In this document: one piece after another, positions 45,251 to 57,616 of the stretch | Layout of the letters: every line of letters starts with the position of its first letter | Position numbering within the stretch: position 1 is the first letter of the stretch | Notes under the pieces: model-generated | The model's input: the letters and a program-made list of their open reading frames with translations, nothing else | The model's database searches: none | What the model was told of the DNA's origin: nothing | Position numbers and translations under genes: made by a program | Assembly: GCF_029784155.1 (NCBI RefSeq) | Contig: NC_073693.1 | Span: 340,025,248-340,089,247, forward strand | From: Uranotaenia lowii | Lineage: Eukaryota; Arthropoda; Insecta; Diptera; Culicidae | DNA length: 64,000 bases | Direction: 5' to 3'

Positions 45251-47379
45251 TCTATATATATAAAAATGAATGTTTGTCTGTCTGTCTGTTCCCTATAGAC
45301 GCGGAAACTACTGAACCGATCATCGTCAAAATTGGCATCTGAGGGTTTTTGGGGCCGGAGATGGTTTCTATGATAGTTAAAACCCCCTCCGACTTAAGGG
45401 AGGGAGGGCTTCCATACAACATTTGTATTTTTTCGAAACAAATAAAAGTCATGACATCCATTTTCACGAGTTTTTTTTTCCTTTGGGCGGTTTGTGTTTC
45501 GTCTCCATGGTCAAGGCGTCGCGAGCCAACGTCGCAAAAGGATAGTAACCATGGCATAGCATACTGATCAGTGGGAATATTTTGGTGCATATTTCTGAAC
45601 CAAGCATATTTTCAATGCAAGGGGATGCGATATGAAGCCTTGAGGTGATTTTTTTCTACATGATTCCTAGCTCATTTGTACAGCACGTGGTTATGAATGA
45701 CGCCTAGATAGGACCCAGATTGACAGTTTGCCGATCGAATAAAACATAAACATTTTTTTTTTGCCAAAATCTGAAATTGAAAAGACATTACATTAATTTT
45801 TAGAGATTTTCTTTCCTTTGAGGGGTTTGTTTTTCGTCTCTATGACCAAGCAAACGTCGTCGCAAGTGGATAGTAACCAAAGCATACTGTTCATTGATCG
45901 CCGGAAAAATTTACCAAATACCTATATTTCTTATGCACGTGGGGGCGATTTGCAACCTAGATGTGTTTTTTCTTGCTTAATTGTAAGACACAGCACGTGA
46001 AAATAAATGACGCCTAGGTGTGACACGGATTGGTATTTTATCAATCGAATCAAAACCAATTTAAAGATTTGCAAAAATAGTTCATGTTAATGTAGGTAGC
46101 ATTTGTTGTCTAAAAAATATAAACTTAGTTCTGATGCTCATGAGATAATGGTATGACACTTTGCGGACCATTGAAAAAAAAATACAGAAAGAAAAGAATT
46201 TACATACAATTTTTAAACCTATTTTGCCTACAAGGTTATTTTTGAATCATATTGATATGCATAAGTGAAAGGTATCAGTGAAATAAACTAATTTTTATTG
46301 ACCAACAGTGAGGGAATTCATTTTCCCAAAGAAATTTTATTCAAGAAACACTAGAGCATGTTCAAACGTTCAACTTTTCTCTGTTACAAATAAAATGAAA
46401 AATTATTTTTTCTTCTAAAAATTGTTACATCGGCCCAAATACACAACTGAAACGAATTCAGAAATGAAAATGAAAACTTTTTATTTCAAAAAAATCTGAA
46501 AAAACGTCGTACTTTTTGCTTACAAACCAATTCAAGTACGTACTTAACATGAAAAGTGTTTTTGGGTTACATGGCTGCATAAAAAAGACGTTTGATCCGC
46601 TTTTTTTTTCGAAAAGTGAGTCTTTGGAACTGATATTCAACTGAAAGTATGAGAAAATTTTAGCATACTTTTAAAGTGTTCAAAACAATATTCCCTCCTG
46701 TCAACGGTGGGGCAAGGGCAAACGTCGAATTTTTAAGAAATTCATCTTCAAAATGATTCAATAGGTTGGAAAGACCAGAAGGGTATTCGGAAGCGGATAT
46801 TGAAAAAATTTAAATGTCTTTGTAATGAAAGTCATTTGCTTTGAACAGCATTCGTTAAAAGTGGAGTAACAAACATAAATTCATACTGCAGGAATACTGC
46901 AGATATATCAATGAAACTTGATAAAACAAACAGAAGTACGTATTAAAATTCATTTTAAAGCCATTACACTGAAGCATCTGAAAATAAACTTTGCATTTAC
47001 ACTTGCCCCAATATACGGGACAAATGTTAACTTAGAAATTTGTTTTTGCCAACATTTTTGAATATTTGACTTTCAAAGAGAAATTAAAAAACGCTGAGAA
47101 TTTATTCAGTGAAGCAACTGAGTCATAATGAAGCTTTAAAAACAGAGAACAAATTTAAGATCTTGAAAAACAAATTTAGAGATCAAGTTTCAGTTAACAA
47201 TATATACCATCTTTGAATTGCAATTCGGAACTCCAGCTGCAGCTCTCATTTCAAAGTTGTTGGATCTGAACTATGATGGTTTGACTTTAAAAAATGCTTA
47301 CAAAAATCAAAATTTGAATGAATTTTTACAAATTACATTTATTTTTGGAATGTGTAGCAAAGCACACCGGGTCAGCTAG
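45251..47379 (+). mobile_element. Non-autonomous Helitron
   Basis: 2,129 bp starting TCTATATATATAAAAATGAA and ending CACCGGGTCAGCTAG, with T on its right. TC at the 5' end, CTRR (here CTAG) at the 3' end and no duplication of target bases are the Helitron signature; the GC-rich stretch before CTAG is the usual short 3' structure. No Rep/helicase is encoded. It contains a diverged tandem duplication: about 45470-45740 and 45805-46060 share TTTGTNTTTCGTCTC, GGATAGTAACCA, GCATACTG and AATGACGCCTAG in the same order. Its left edge abuts the A/T tail of the RTE element. Confidence 0.82.
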
Positions 47380-49059
47380 TAATAAATAAACGATGTTGAA
47401 AATCTTTAAATTTGTTTAAGAGTCTGGTAGATCAAACTTAGTTGATTTTTTTTTAGGAAAGTTTTTCATTTCTAGAAAAAAAACTTTTTCTATACTCAAT
47501 ACAAGCTCAATCTTCCAAAATATTTTTAAAATTCAAAGATTTCAACCTTCGATGAAAATAAATCAAATTTTCAAAAACAAAGTAAGCCATAAACATTATC
47601 AGATTTTTGGATCAAATTTTCTTGGTTTTTTCGCTTGCCGCAGTATGCTAACATAATTCAAATGTTATGAATCCAATAACGAAACCTCATTCTACAAACT
47701 GAAACACAACACAGTATTTTGTTCATTGGTTTCTGAAACATAAAATGACAAATTTTGTTGTCCTTAATGTATTAATAATGTTGAACAATACACTGGAAAA
47801 TATAGAATTTTTTGCAGATTTTTTAGGTGAAGCTTTTTCCTTAACAGTAAATATTTTTCATAAAGAATCAATTCGATAATGAAAATCCAGTAGTAGATCA
47901 TTTACAAGCTAAACCTTTTTCCACAGACAAACAGACGGGACACTCTGTTTCCGGTTTTCGCAAACCGGTTCAGGTTTTTTCTCAAAGCTAGGCAATGTCG
48001 ACACCAGAGTGCACTGGTGTCAATATCAATTTTTTTTCATCATAATAGCTGTTTGTTTTATATATATCCTTGGAGCTTATAGGAAAACAAATTTTCAATG
48101 TAAACAAAGTACGGTGAGAGATAAAAGTAGATCAAATTTTTCGATTAAAACTACGGAAAACTCGGAACTACGGAAAAGAAATAAGACGTTAGTTACTTCT
48201 GGTGTCCGTGACCCAGTCGTACGCATCATTTTTACGAATTAGCTGGTACCGGATAGTTTTAAGTAGTTCTACTGCAGCAGTGTTCATCTTTGATTCCACA
48301 AGAAATCATGTTGCACTCTGTTGCTTAATCAGGAGGAATCGTTAATAAATATAAAATGGATTCATCAGTTCCAAGAATTGCAAGAGTTCGAGAAGGATGT
48401 GGATAGCAGGAAAGCAGTACATTCCAACGCAGGCCAAAAATTATGCACGTAGCGGTTTGGCTGATATCATGATTTTTTTTTTATGAAAACAAATATAAAA
48501 TCAGTTTGTGAAAATAAACCAAAAATTAAAATATTGTAAGGCATTGATTTTGTGTTAAATTATTCAATCCGATTTTGACCTCCTGTTACTGTTGATTATG
48601 TTTCTATCCGTGATGATTTGAATTTCAAAAGTATTGAAACGTTACAATTGCAAAAGTTAATTAAGAACTCTCACTAATTTGATCAAAATCGGGGGTTGTC
48701 CCAACAGTCCATTTTCTGAAAACCTGCATAGATGAAAAAAAATTTTTAGGTCTACATAATGATTTTTTTTTTACCGTTTGGCTGGCAAAGTCTGGTAACT
48801 GAAAAATCCTGAGTCATACCAAATATAAAGGATCGAGTATGAAACGAATGTGCTACTGAATTGATACTGATTAATAGTTTCTAGCATTTATTGTAGCATG
48901 TTTTAGAGTGTTAAAAGATTACATGTCATTACTTTTTTTCTACCCAAACAAGTGTACCCTTTTATTCATCTTTCAAAACAAATTAATTCCCATCAGCAAA
49001 ATTCTATTCGGGATGTACAGAACCCAAACAATGGCATAAATTTAAACTAGGATAAATAT
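47380..49059. other. No gene recognised
   Basis: Low-complexity AT-rich sequence. At about 47992-48030 AGGCAATGTCGACACCAG precedes a hairpin (GACACCAG...CTGGTGTC); a similar AGGCAATGTCGCCACCAG occurs at about 50009-50030. Confidence 0.45.
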
Positions 49060-49865
49060 GAGTGGTATGGAAACGGCCATCCTTAGCACAGAATCGACTG
49101 TGATCTGCCTCTGGGTGTGATACGGGTTCGCAAATTCTTCACCAATCCTGGCGGTGCACCGCGGTGGTTGATCGGTGGATCCTACGGCAGCTATGATGTA
49201 GTTTTTACCCTGTATGATAGCCTATTCCAGGGATTGCTTAAGGTAAACCAGCATCTTGATGCTCTGCTTGAGAACCACTTCCGTAAGAACAAATCCGAAA
49301 GTATGGTCACAAAGTTCCGATAGAAATTACTGCACAGTTTGCTGACTTTCGACACCGTGCTGGAACTGTTGATCGATTGTAGCTTTCTGACGGTATCGAT
49401 AGCTTCCGGCTTTGGGGTGGCAACCAGGGTACACTTTGAGCTAGTTTCCATCAACTTTGAACCTTCTCACACTGAATCAAATCCATCACCCGGCGAAAAT
49501 GCGTCTTGCGTCTAGTGGTGACATCGCCTAGCTCCGAACAAATCTCGGATCCCACATCAGATCGGGTGTCGTCCAAGTCCAAATCCAGTTCCACTTCCGG
49601 TCCTTCCCCCACCCCTACTGGTTCCTGGTGATGGTTCGCCTCCACCAGCACCGGAAATCCGGCGGACCGGTTTCATGTGGGTGGCAGTTGCTGAATTCCG
49701 GTGGTTGAAAATTTCCTCAAACTCGGTCACGTTGGGCGTCACTCGGGTGGGTGGTAACGTTTTCTGTTCACTGCCACGATCCGGGGACACCTGTGGCTGC
49801 AAGTTGGAGAAGATCATTGTATTATTCGGGCACCGATCGTACACATCGTCTTTTGCGTGACACAC
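49060..49865 (-). pseudogene. Frameshifted protein-coding relic, family unknown
   Basis: Read on the minus strand, protein-like segments follow each other in changing frames. First (49865 downward) is PTRVTPNVTEFEEIFNHRNS and a Pro/Gly-rich stretch. Then LDLDDTRSDVGSEICSELGD and TTRRKTHFRRVMDLIQCEKV. Then KPEAIDTVRKLQSINSSSTV and SKLCSNFYRNFVTILSDLFL. Then, shifted, IIQGKNYIIAAVGSTDQP. Base composition is clearly richer in GC than the flanks. I do not recognise the family. At least two frame changes make it a pseudogene or retrocopy, unless introns or assembly errors explain them. The plus strand also has an open stretch (49117-49323), considered less likely. Confidence 0.35.
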
Positions 49866-50835
49866 ACACCGGATGTTTTTGTCTGAGTGATGATGTCATT
49901 ACTTGTAAATGTTTATTTGTTTACAACAGGTTTAAAGATATCTGGTTTCATGGGTATCGTGATGATTTTTTATTTTCTGAACCGGTTGGTGGCTGCAGTT
50001 TCTCATAATAGGCAATGTCGCCACCAGATGGCAATACAAGCAGCTTTGCGAAAAATTTGAAGATTTTTCTTCAGAGTGTCATGTCTGTTTGTCTGTGCTT
50101 TTTCTATATTTTGAATCTGCATTCTGAACCTGAATTCTGAATTTCCATACGATTTCTGCAATGTACAAAAACACAATTTTCGAATCTTATTCCAGATTAG
50201 AATTTTATGAGCCAAGTTATAGAGCTGTTATTCATGAATCTATTATTTAAGGTCTTTAGTTAAGGTTTAATCTAAATTCACTATTTAAATTATTTATTTT
50301 TAATCTGCATTGTGAATCAGAATTAAAATATGAATTTACAAAGGTCTGAATCTTACTTTTGAATTTTGGATTGCCATTTTGAAGCTTTAATTATTTTTAT
50401 TTTGTGTAAAAACTATATTCAAGAATTTTGAATCTCGAAAAACATGATTCAAATTTGATATGAAATGTAAAATGAAATTTGAACCAGGATTTCAAAGCAG
50501 CTTTTCATTTCTAATTTCTTATTATTATTCGAACTGAAAATCAACAATCCTGAACTGGATACAGAATCCAAAATTCGAAAAACTTTACGATAAATACATT
50601 TTTGGTTATGGGAATTATGGAATCAGAACTTCTGAAATTGGTTTGATTTATTTCGAAATTCAATATTCAGACCTGAATTTCGATGAAAAAGTGAGAAAAT
50701 TTTAAAAAAGTTGAGCAGAATTTTAAACTTGGGTTGGGGTTTTGAGGTTTTGGCCTTCTTTTTTAGTCTAGGTTGCTACTGTTGAATAACCTTACTCTAT
50801 TATCATAATTTGGTTCGTTCTAAATTAAAAATTTT
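49866..50835. other. No gene recognised
   Basis: AT-rich with many GAATCTGAATT-like phrases, probably an old decayed simple repeat. No frame supported. Confidence 0.45.
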
Positions 50836-51615
50836 GAGTGTACTGCCCCAAATTTGTATGTGAAATTTCAAGCTTGTGAAATGTTATGCGCTGCAGACTT
50901 AAATTGATCCTAGGCCTATTACAAGGTCTCATGCCAAATTTGGGCCAAATCGGATCACGGGAAGGGGTCGCTCAACGAGCCTGGGGGATTTTGAGACATT
51001 TTGTTCGGGAGGAACATGAAAATCCAGATTTTCTTGAATAACTTTAGTCTCCTTCGACCGATTTCTTTTGATAACGGTTCTTTCTTAAAGCCTAAACTTT
51101 GACAAATATTCCTTGCGTAGACTGCATTTCAATTCGACTTATGATAAGAAAGTTAATAGACTTCAAAAATGGGGTAACTTTTTTCAGGGTGATATTCATC
51201 ACTATTAATGCTGCGTCAGAACGTTCAAAACAGTGTCTCTCTTTAATAGTCATGAATATCACTCTTAAAAAAGATAGCTGTTTTGAAGCTTAATAACTTT
51301 TTTATTTTAATTCGAATCGTAATGCAGTCTTAGGATAAAATATTATTCATAGTTTAGGCTTTAAGAAAAAACGTTTCCAAAAGAAATCGGTCGAAGAGTA
51401 TCAAAGTTATTCATGAAAAACTGGATTTTCATGTTCCTCCCGAACAAAATGTCTCAACATCTCATACAAACTTTAGGCTCGTCGAGCGACCCTTTCCCGT
51501 GATCCAATCTGGCCCAAATTTGGCATGAGACCTTGTACTAGGCCTAGGATCAATTTAAGCCTGCAGCGCACAACTTTTTCAAATGTCGGATCATTTGGGG
51601 CACTCTAGTGTAGAG
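50836..51615. mobile_element. Foldback (long inverted repeat) element
   Basis: Two arms of about 340 bp, imperfectly inverted, face each other. The left arm runs from GTACTGCCCCAAATTTG through AGGTCTCATGCCAAATTTGG and CGGGAGGAACATGAAAATCC to AAAGCCTAAACTTTG. The right arm repeats this in reverse and ends ATTTGGGGCACTC. A central unit near 51185-51270 also contains inverted GTGATATTCAT/ATGAATATCAC. No protein. Target duplication is unclear. Confidence 0.7.
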
Positions 51616-51692
51616 TAGAATCTCTTGCTTGCTGTTTTGGATCCTCATGGGGTGGGGGGGGGGAGTGTTGTGTTAACCCTCAAAACTCTAAA

Positions 51693-51832
51693 CACGTTCG
51701 TCGCCACGTCACCCATATATGGGTGACGGCTCTCTTAAGCAAGGTTGCCGCTCAGTTCTGCCACGCGTTGTAAATCTGAAGCTCTCTCGCTTTACTTTCA
51801 TGCTCTGAGATTTTTTTTGGGCGACGAACGTG
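51693..51832. mobile_element. 140-bp TTAA-target MITE
   Basis: Ends CACGTTCGTCGCC and inverse GGCGACGAACGTG, flanked by TAAA (one mismatch) and TTAA. A perfect 22-bp palindrome around CCCATATATGGG lies at 51707-51728, right behind the left end. Its right TTAA is shared with the neighbouring palindromic element. Confidence 0.65.
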
Positions 51833-51836
51833 TTAA

Positions 51837-53750
51837 CCCTCATCCGCATTAGAGTGTCATTTTGACACTATTGCAAGTTTGAATGCTTGTAACTTTTTTC
51901 AGAAGCTTCAAAAAAGAAAAATTTCTTCGGGGACCCTATGAATTCAAAAGTTCTTTAATATTGCATCTTCACTTTATTTATGGACGAACCCTGGAAGCCT
52001 GGACAAAAAAAACTCCCTTTTCCGACTTAGAGTGTCATTTTGACACTCCAAAAGTAAAATCTATTTAATTCGTTTGAATTATTATGAACTTCATATAAAA
52101 CTTATATCAATAGAAACCTTGTAATGTCAGTAAAATATGTTTCGAACATTATAAACAGCTAAAGTTACAAGTTTTCTCGTTATTCAGCATGAAAGAAAAA
52201 AAATCCGAAAAAACATGCCTTACGAAAACTGCTGTAGTTCATATGTTACACGTCCAAAAAAATAATTGCCTTATGCATTTGAAAGCTGAAGTTAATGCCT
52301 ATATCATGAAGACAAGAAATATTTTTTTAAATTTTTTTTTTAATGAAATGGTCACAAAAAGTTCAAAAAAGTGGTCTAAAAACCCTACTTTTCATTCGAT
52401 TGCTAGTAAATACTGTTTGAGCGATGGTAGAGTTTTGAAAAAAATATGACTACAAAATCTTTTAAAATTCCAACATTTTGCTGTCTTTAGATTTTTGATG
52501 CAACAAAAATTGAATTTACTGGAATTTTTCAAAGTTCACTACTTTGCGCGAATTTTTTACAAATTGAAATTTCATCTGTTTTTGTGGTCCACTGTCAGCT
52601 TGTACCCGGATTATCAGTGCTTTAACTTTGTTTGAACCAATCAAGAGTATATTCATTGGAAAGCACATTTAATCTACATTCTAGTGAGGTGCTACAATTC
52701 ACGCTGTGAGATTTCACAAAAATATGAAAATTATAAACGTAAAATCATTCCTGAATTTCTAGAACTACAAGCAGCGGTCCAGCAAATCGTGTTTGTTTGC
52801 TCTCCGCGTAGGTACGGTGGGTGGTTATTTGGGCAGAGAGCGAAGCCGACAGACGAAATAACGATGCGTGTCATGCATTTCTTGGTCTGTCGGCTTCGCT
52901 CTCTGCCCAAATAACCACCCACCGTACCTACGCGGAGAGCAAACAAACACGTTTTGCTGGACCGCTGCTTGTAGTTCTAGAAATTCAGGAATGATTTTAC
53001 GTTTATAATTTCCATATTTTTGTGGAATCTCACAGCGTGAATTGTAGCACCTCTTTAGAATGCAGATTAAATGTGCTTTACAATGAATATACTCTTGATT
53101 GGTCCAAACAAAGTAAAAGCACTGACAATCTGGGTACAACCTGACAGTGGACCACAAAAACAGATGAAATTTCATTTTGTAAAAAATTCGCGCAAAGTAG
53201 TGAACTTCGAAAAATTCCAGTAAATTCAATTTTTGTTGCATCAAAAATCTAAAGACAGCAAAATGTTGGAATTTTAAAAGATTTTGTAGTCATATTTTTT
53301 TTTCAAAACTCTACCATCGCTCAAACAGTATTTACTAGCAATCGAATGAAAAGTAGGTTTTTAGACCACTTTTTTGAACTTTTTGTGACCATTTCATTTC
53401 AAAAAATTTAAAAAAATATTTCTTGTCTTCATGATGTAGGCATTAACTTCAGCTTTCATATGCATAAATCAAATATTCTTTTGGACATGTATTATATGAA
53501 CTACAGCAATTTTCCTGAGGCATGTTTTTCGGATTTTTTTTCTTTCGTGCTGAATAACGGGAAAACTATAAGCTTTAGCTATATATAATGTTCTAGCTAT
53601 ATATATTTTACTGACATTACAAGGTTTCTAGTGATATAAGTTTCATTGTAATCGGTTAGATATAAAAAGAGTTATGACGATTTTAGCTGGGAGTGTCAAA
53701 TTGACACTCCTAGTGCTGATTAGGGTAATGAAATCTAATGCGGATGAGGG
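51837..53750. mobile_element. Palindromic TTAA-target (piggyBac-like) element, copy 2
   Basis: 1,914 bp between TTAA at 51833-51836 and 53751-53754, with ends CCCTCATCCGCATTAG as in copy 1 (20169-22138). Long inverted arms meet near 52840-52895. Internal palindromes at 51853-51869, 52031-52047 and 53690-53710 occupy the same positions as in copy 1, but their outer bases read AGTGTCA...TGACACT instead of GGTGTCA...TGACACC. No transposase. Confidence 0.85.
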
Positions 53751-53754
53751 TTAA

Positions 53755-55947
53755 ATAGGTCTTACAAAGATTTCTTATTCACTATCCTTTTTCACGACAT
53801 TTGTCCTATTCAACTACATACAGGCAAATAAATTCAAAAGAATAAAAAAAATCAAGCCATTCTTATTGCTGTTCCTCTTGAACAGAAGTAAATTTCGATC
53901 AAGGAGACTGGCCAATAGTCCGGTAGAAAGATATTCTTATCAGGTTGATAATGATTTTCAGTTGAAGCAAGAGTAACTGTGGATGACGGACCGTATTTTT
54001 TTACAAGTTCTAGTTCATCTGTTTTCCACCGTTCTCTCCCCAATCCCGCATCTTATGAAGGAAGTGCATTTCCGGCTTTAACCAGGTATGTACTAGAAAT
54101 TTCAAATAAACTGCACCACAACTTGGGTACTTCATTTGACAAATAGAATGAATTTATTATCATCAGACCGGTTCACAAGTAGTGAGTGTATTTATTTTCA
54201 TTTGCGATTTCAACGTTGACTTTTCTTTCTATTCTGAAAAATCAACCCTAGCGTGGCCCTTTTGTCCTGTACGAAAAGCTACCCGGAGGGGCTAAGCTTG
54301 ACGCAGAATATAGCAAGGAAAAAGTTTTTCTCCGAACCTCTGAAAGGATAAATAATTTTTTTTTTTGTTTGCAACTGCTACCTTAAACTCTCTCCTTACC
54401 CAATCCTTAGCCCACATAATGGACGCAGCAAACGTTTTCCGTGGGGTTGGTGTGTGTCCAAAGTTTGTTCATTAAACTTTTCTCTCAACTAGCGCACCGC
54501 GCGTTGCAGCAGATGCACATCAAAAATTGAAAGCACATTTTATGCGTTCTTTGGCGGGTACGCGCGCACACGATGCATGATGTAAATCCTGAGAAATATG
54601 AGGGGACTGACAGTGCATCCCTAAGGGCCCCGGCAGACAGGGGTGGGGACACGCAAAAAAGCCACGAGAAAGAAAAACTTTCACCAAACTGCCATTTTCC
54701 TAAACGAGATCTGGGATGCACGATAAAAATGGAAAACCAATCGGCGGCGGGCGGGTGGATAAAAAACGCATTCGAACGTACAAGGTATGCGTATCGTATG
54801 CGGAAACATTGTTTGATGTAATGGCATTTCGATCAAACTTTGACCGGAAGTTTCCAATGTGTGCGCCCGATAAGGCTTGATGCTGATGATGATGGGAGCT
54901 TAAAAGTTTTAACGAATGGTGGTTCGATTACGGTTAATTAGAAATAAAAGGTTGATATCCAAACATCTGCGCTGAAAGTCATTGAAAACAAGCAGTCGAT
55001 TCGGTGGCATCGAAAAATAACAAACCTAGAGCTTGCCACCGGATAATCCATCGAAGTTGGCTGTTGATCTAATTTGCCTAATTCGGGGTTATAACAAAGT
55101 CTGAATACAGAGCGTGTACATTTTTTAAAGCATTGGATAGCTTTGTTATAATTTTTTATCAGAAAAAAAATTAGAATTCTTCAAAACTACAAAAAAATAT
55201 CGACTCGAGCATGAGTCGTGACCTAAGGGCAAATTAAACGCTAACACACAAAAAATTCTAAAACACAACAATGAAAGGAACGCAGAAGCGTTGCAAAATT
55301 CGCTACGCGAATTTTGTATTCCTTCTGGTAACGTTCCCTTTTGTTGCTCGCTTAATTATGCGAGCGATAACCCTTAAACGGATTGACTTTTCAATTGAGG
55401 CAATATTTTCTATGGGATTTCCAAAATATAAGTACCCCGAGGGTTAACTCTTGATCCGAAAAATATCAACACAACACGAATCACCTGCGCTTTTCGGATA
55501 TGGTTTATATTTTATTTTTGCCCTCGATTCTCGCATTTGGCGTTTGGTTTTGGATTGTCTTTGTAGTTTGATGTTGTTTTTGTTGTGGATTAACCAAACC
55601 CTGCTGCATAAAGATAATTATATGTGTAGATCGATAGGTGGAAGGTTTCGTTTACGGTTTTGAGATACCCCATTTAATGACTAATGAAATGTATCAATTT
55701 CACAATCGTGCTGGGCGCTTAAGTGCAAATGAGGTTTGACTTTTCATTTTATGGTATCATTTCAAATAATTTTAAATCAAATGATACCGAAACCTGAATT
55801 TGAGTTTTGGATTTAAAACACACAATTCGAATAATTGCATGTATCAATCTGTTATCAATTATTGACCGGGCGAAGCTAAATTGATAACGTGCAGACTTTT
55901 GTTTATCAAAGCTCACCGAATGTGGTCAAAACTATTAATGAGCATAA
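53755..55947. other. No gene recognised; small hairpin repeat
   Basis: No supported gene. At about 55260-55400 there is a compact hairpin-rich stretch (CAAAATTCG-CTACG-CGAATTTTG, and GCTCGC...GCGAGC), probably a MITE fragment. At about 55375-55446 AACCCTTAAAC and GAGGGTTAA face inward and may be worn ends of another TTAA element. Confidence 0.4.
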
Positions 55948-56020
55948 GCCGAAATAGCTCAGTTGGGAGAGCGTTAGACTGAAGATCTAAATGTCCCCGG
56001 TTCAATCCCGGGTTTCGGCA
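55948..56020 (+). tRNA. tRNA-Phe (GAA)
   Basis: Complete 73-nt cloverleaf. Acceptor stem GCCGAAA with TTTCGGC and discriminator A. A box TAGCTCAGTTGGGAGAGC. Anticodon stem TTAGA/TCTAA around loop CTGAAGA, anticodon GAA. B box GGTTCAATCCC. No intron. Transcribed by RNA polymerase III from internal promoters. Confidence 0.97.
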
Positions 56021-56730
56021 AATCAATTTTTTTGGCCAAACGATATCATTGCGGGGACTATTTTATTTATTGTAAATCACTTAGTTTACAGATTAAACAT
56101 ACATGTGTTGATGTTCAAGGACGTTCAGGGCATAATTTTTCAAAACGTTAACTAAACTAAATTAAAAATTTTAAACTTAACACTTTCACACTAGTCAAAA
56201 GTGTCTCCTAATCAAATCCTTCTTCCAATTCCTCAAACAACATTCTTTGCTAGGATGCAGAGGTAATTTCGGTTCTTAAGCATAATATTGATATTTTATC
56301 CTTTTCTATCTCTTCCAATCTATCTGTTGACAAATAGGACGTGGTCGGCGCCGTTATTAACGGTTCAAAAAGAGAGCATCAGTTTTGAGCATTGTGAATG
56401 TGATGTCAATCCCAGGCACCATTCTATTGACCTTTGATCATAATTGATAGCCTCGGACAATCACGGAGTACCAAACATTGGCGATGTGGAACTAGTTTGC
56501 GAGAGCCGGAATAATTCGATAGAATTCTTAGAAACATATAGAGGTTTTAACAGTTCTAAACAATAATAAAACTTAACGCCATATTCAACAGACCGTCGTT
56601 TTGGAATTCAAGATAAGTGCATCATTTTCTAAACGTTTCTTTACGCTGTTTATAATCGTTTTAAGATTACTACAGGAACTGTTATGTTACAATATTTTCG
56701 TATTCGGTAAACCAATGCTTTTTCTATCAG
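56021..56730. other. No gene recognised
   Basis: No supported frame or repeat. Confidence 0.45.
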
Positions 56731-57616
56731 AAGGCAAAATCAACACAAACAAGCAGTAACAGCTGCCTTAAAAATCTGTACTTCCTTAGCAAATCCGTCT
56801 TCTTCCACCGGAAGGCCAAATCAACACAAACAATCAGTAGCAGCAGCCTAAAAAATCTGCGCTTCAAAGCCAATCCATCTTATTCCACCGGAAGGCCAAA
56901 TCAAAACAATCAACAGCAGCAGCCTTAAACATCTGCGCTTCCTAAGCCAATCCGTCTTTTCCTCGCTTGTCAGACGAACAGCTGATTTTTCATGTTTACA
57001 TTTTCTCTTCATTTCGTGGTAGGGCAAAGATAACAACAACATTACGCATGTTCAATGGCCAGATAGTGACGAAATAAAATTGGTAATGCAATTGTAGTGG
57101 TTTTGCAAGCGCAGCTTAGTAAGGAGAATGCAATTCATCATTTAAATAATTGTAAATTTATAACAAGTAAAGACATGAAGGTATATGTTAATGCTTTTAA
57201 TTAAAGAAGTTTTTAAAAGAAAGTATTGAACAGTGCTCATCATCAAAGATCAAAATGGCGATCGGTTGGTGTTAACATTTTTAAAAACAAAAACAAAAAG
57301 TTACCCTACTACAATCTGTCTCAGGAAATACTCTATTCAACCGGAAGGCCAAATCAAAACAATCAGCAGCAGCAGCCTTAAAAATCTGCGCTTCCTAAGC
57401 CAATCCGTCTTTCCCACCGGAAGGCCAAATCAACACAAACAATGAGCAGCAGCTTTAAAAATCTACGCTTTCAAAGCCAATTCGTCTTCTTCCACCGGAA
57501 GGCCAAATCAAAATAATCAGCAGCAGCAGCTTTAAAAATCTACGCTTTCAAAGCCAATCCGTCTTCTTCCACCGGAAGGCCAAATCAAAACAATCAGCAG
57601 CAGCAGCCTTAAATAT
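56731..57616. repeat. About 80-bp minisatellite in two blocks
   Basis: The unit includes CCACCGGAAGGCCAAATCAA, a CAGCAGCAGC stretch, CTTAAAAATCTGCGCTTC and AAGCCAATCCGTCTTCTTCC. About three units lie at 56731-56960 and three to four at 57336-57616. The approximately 375 bp between is unrelated sequence, so the array was probably split by an insertion. Units differ by small substitutions and by the number of CAG triplets. Confidence 0.85.

Noticed and set aside
56731..57616. CRISPR array
   Set aside because: The repeats are contiguous tandem units without unique spacers, in a eukaryotic setting.
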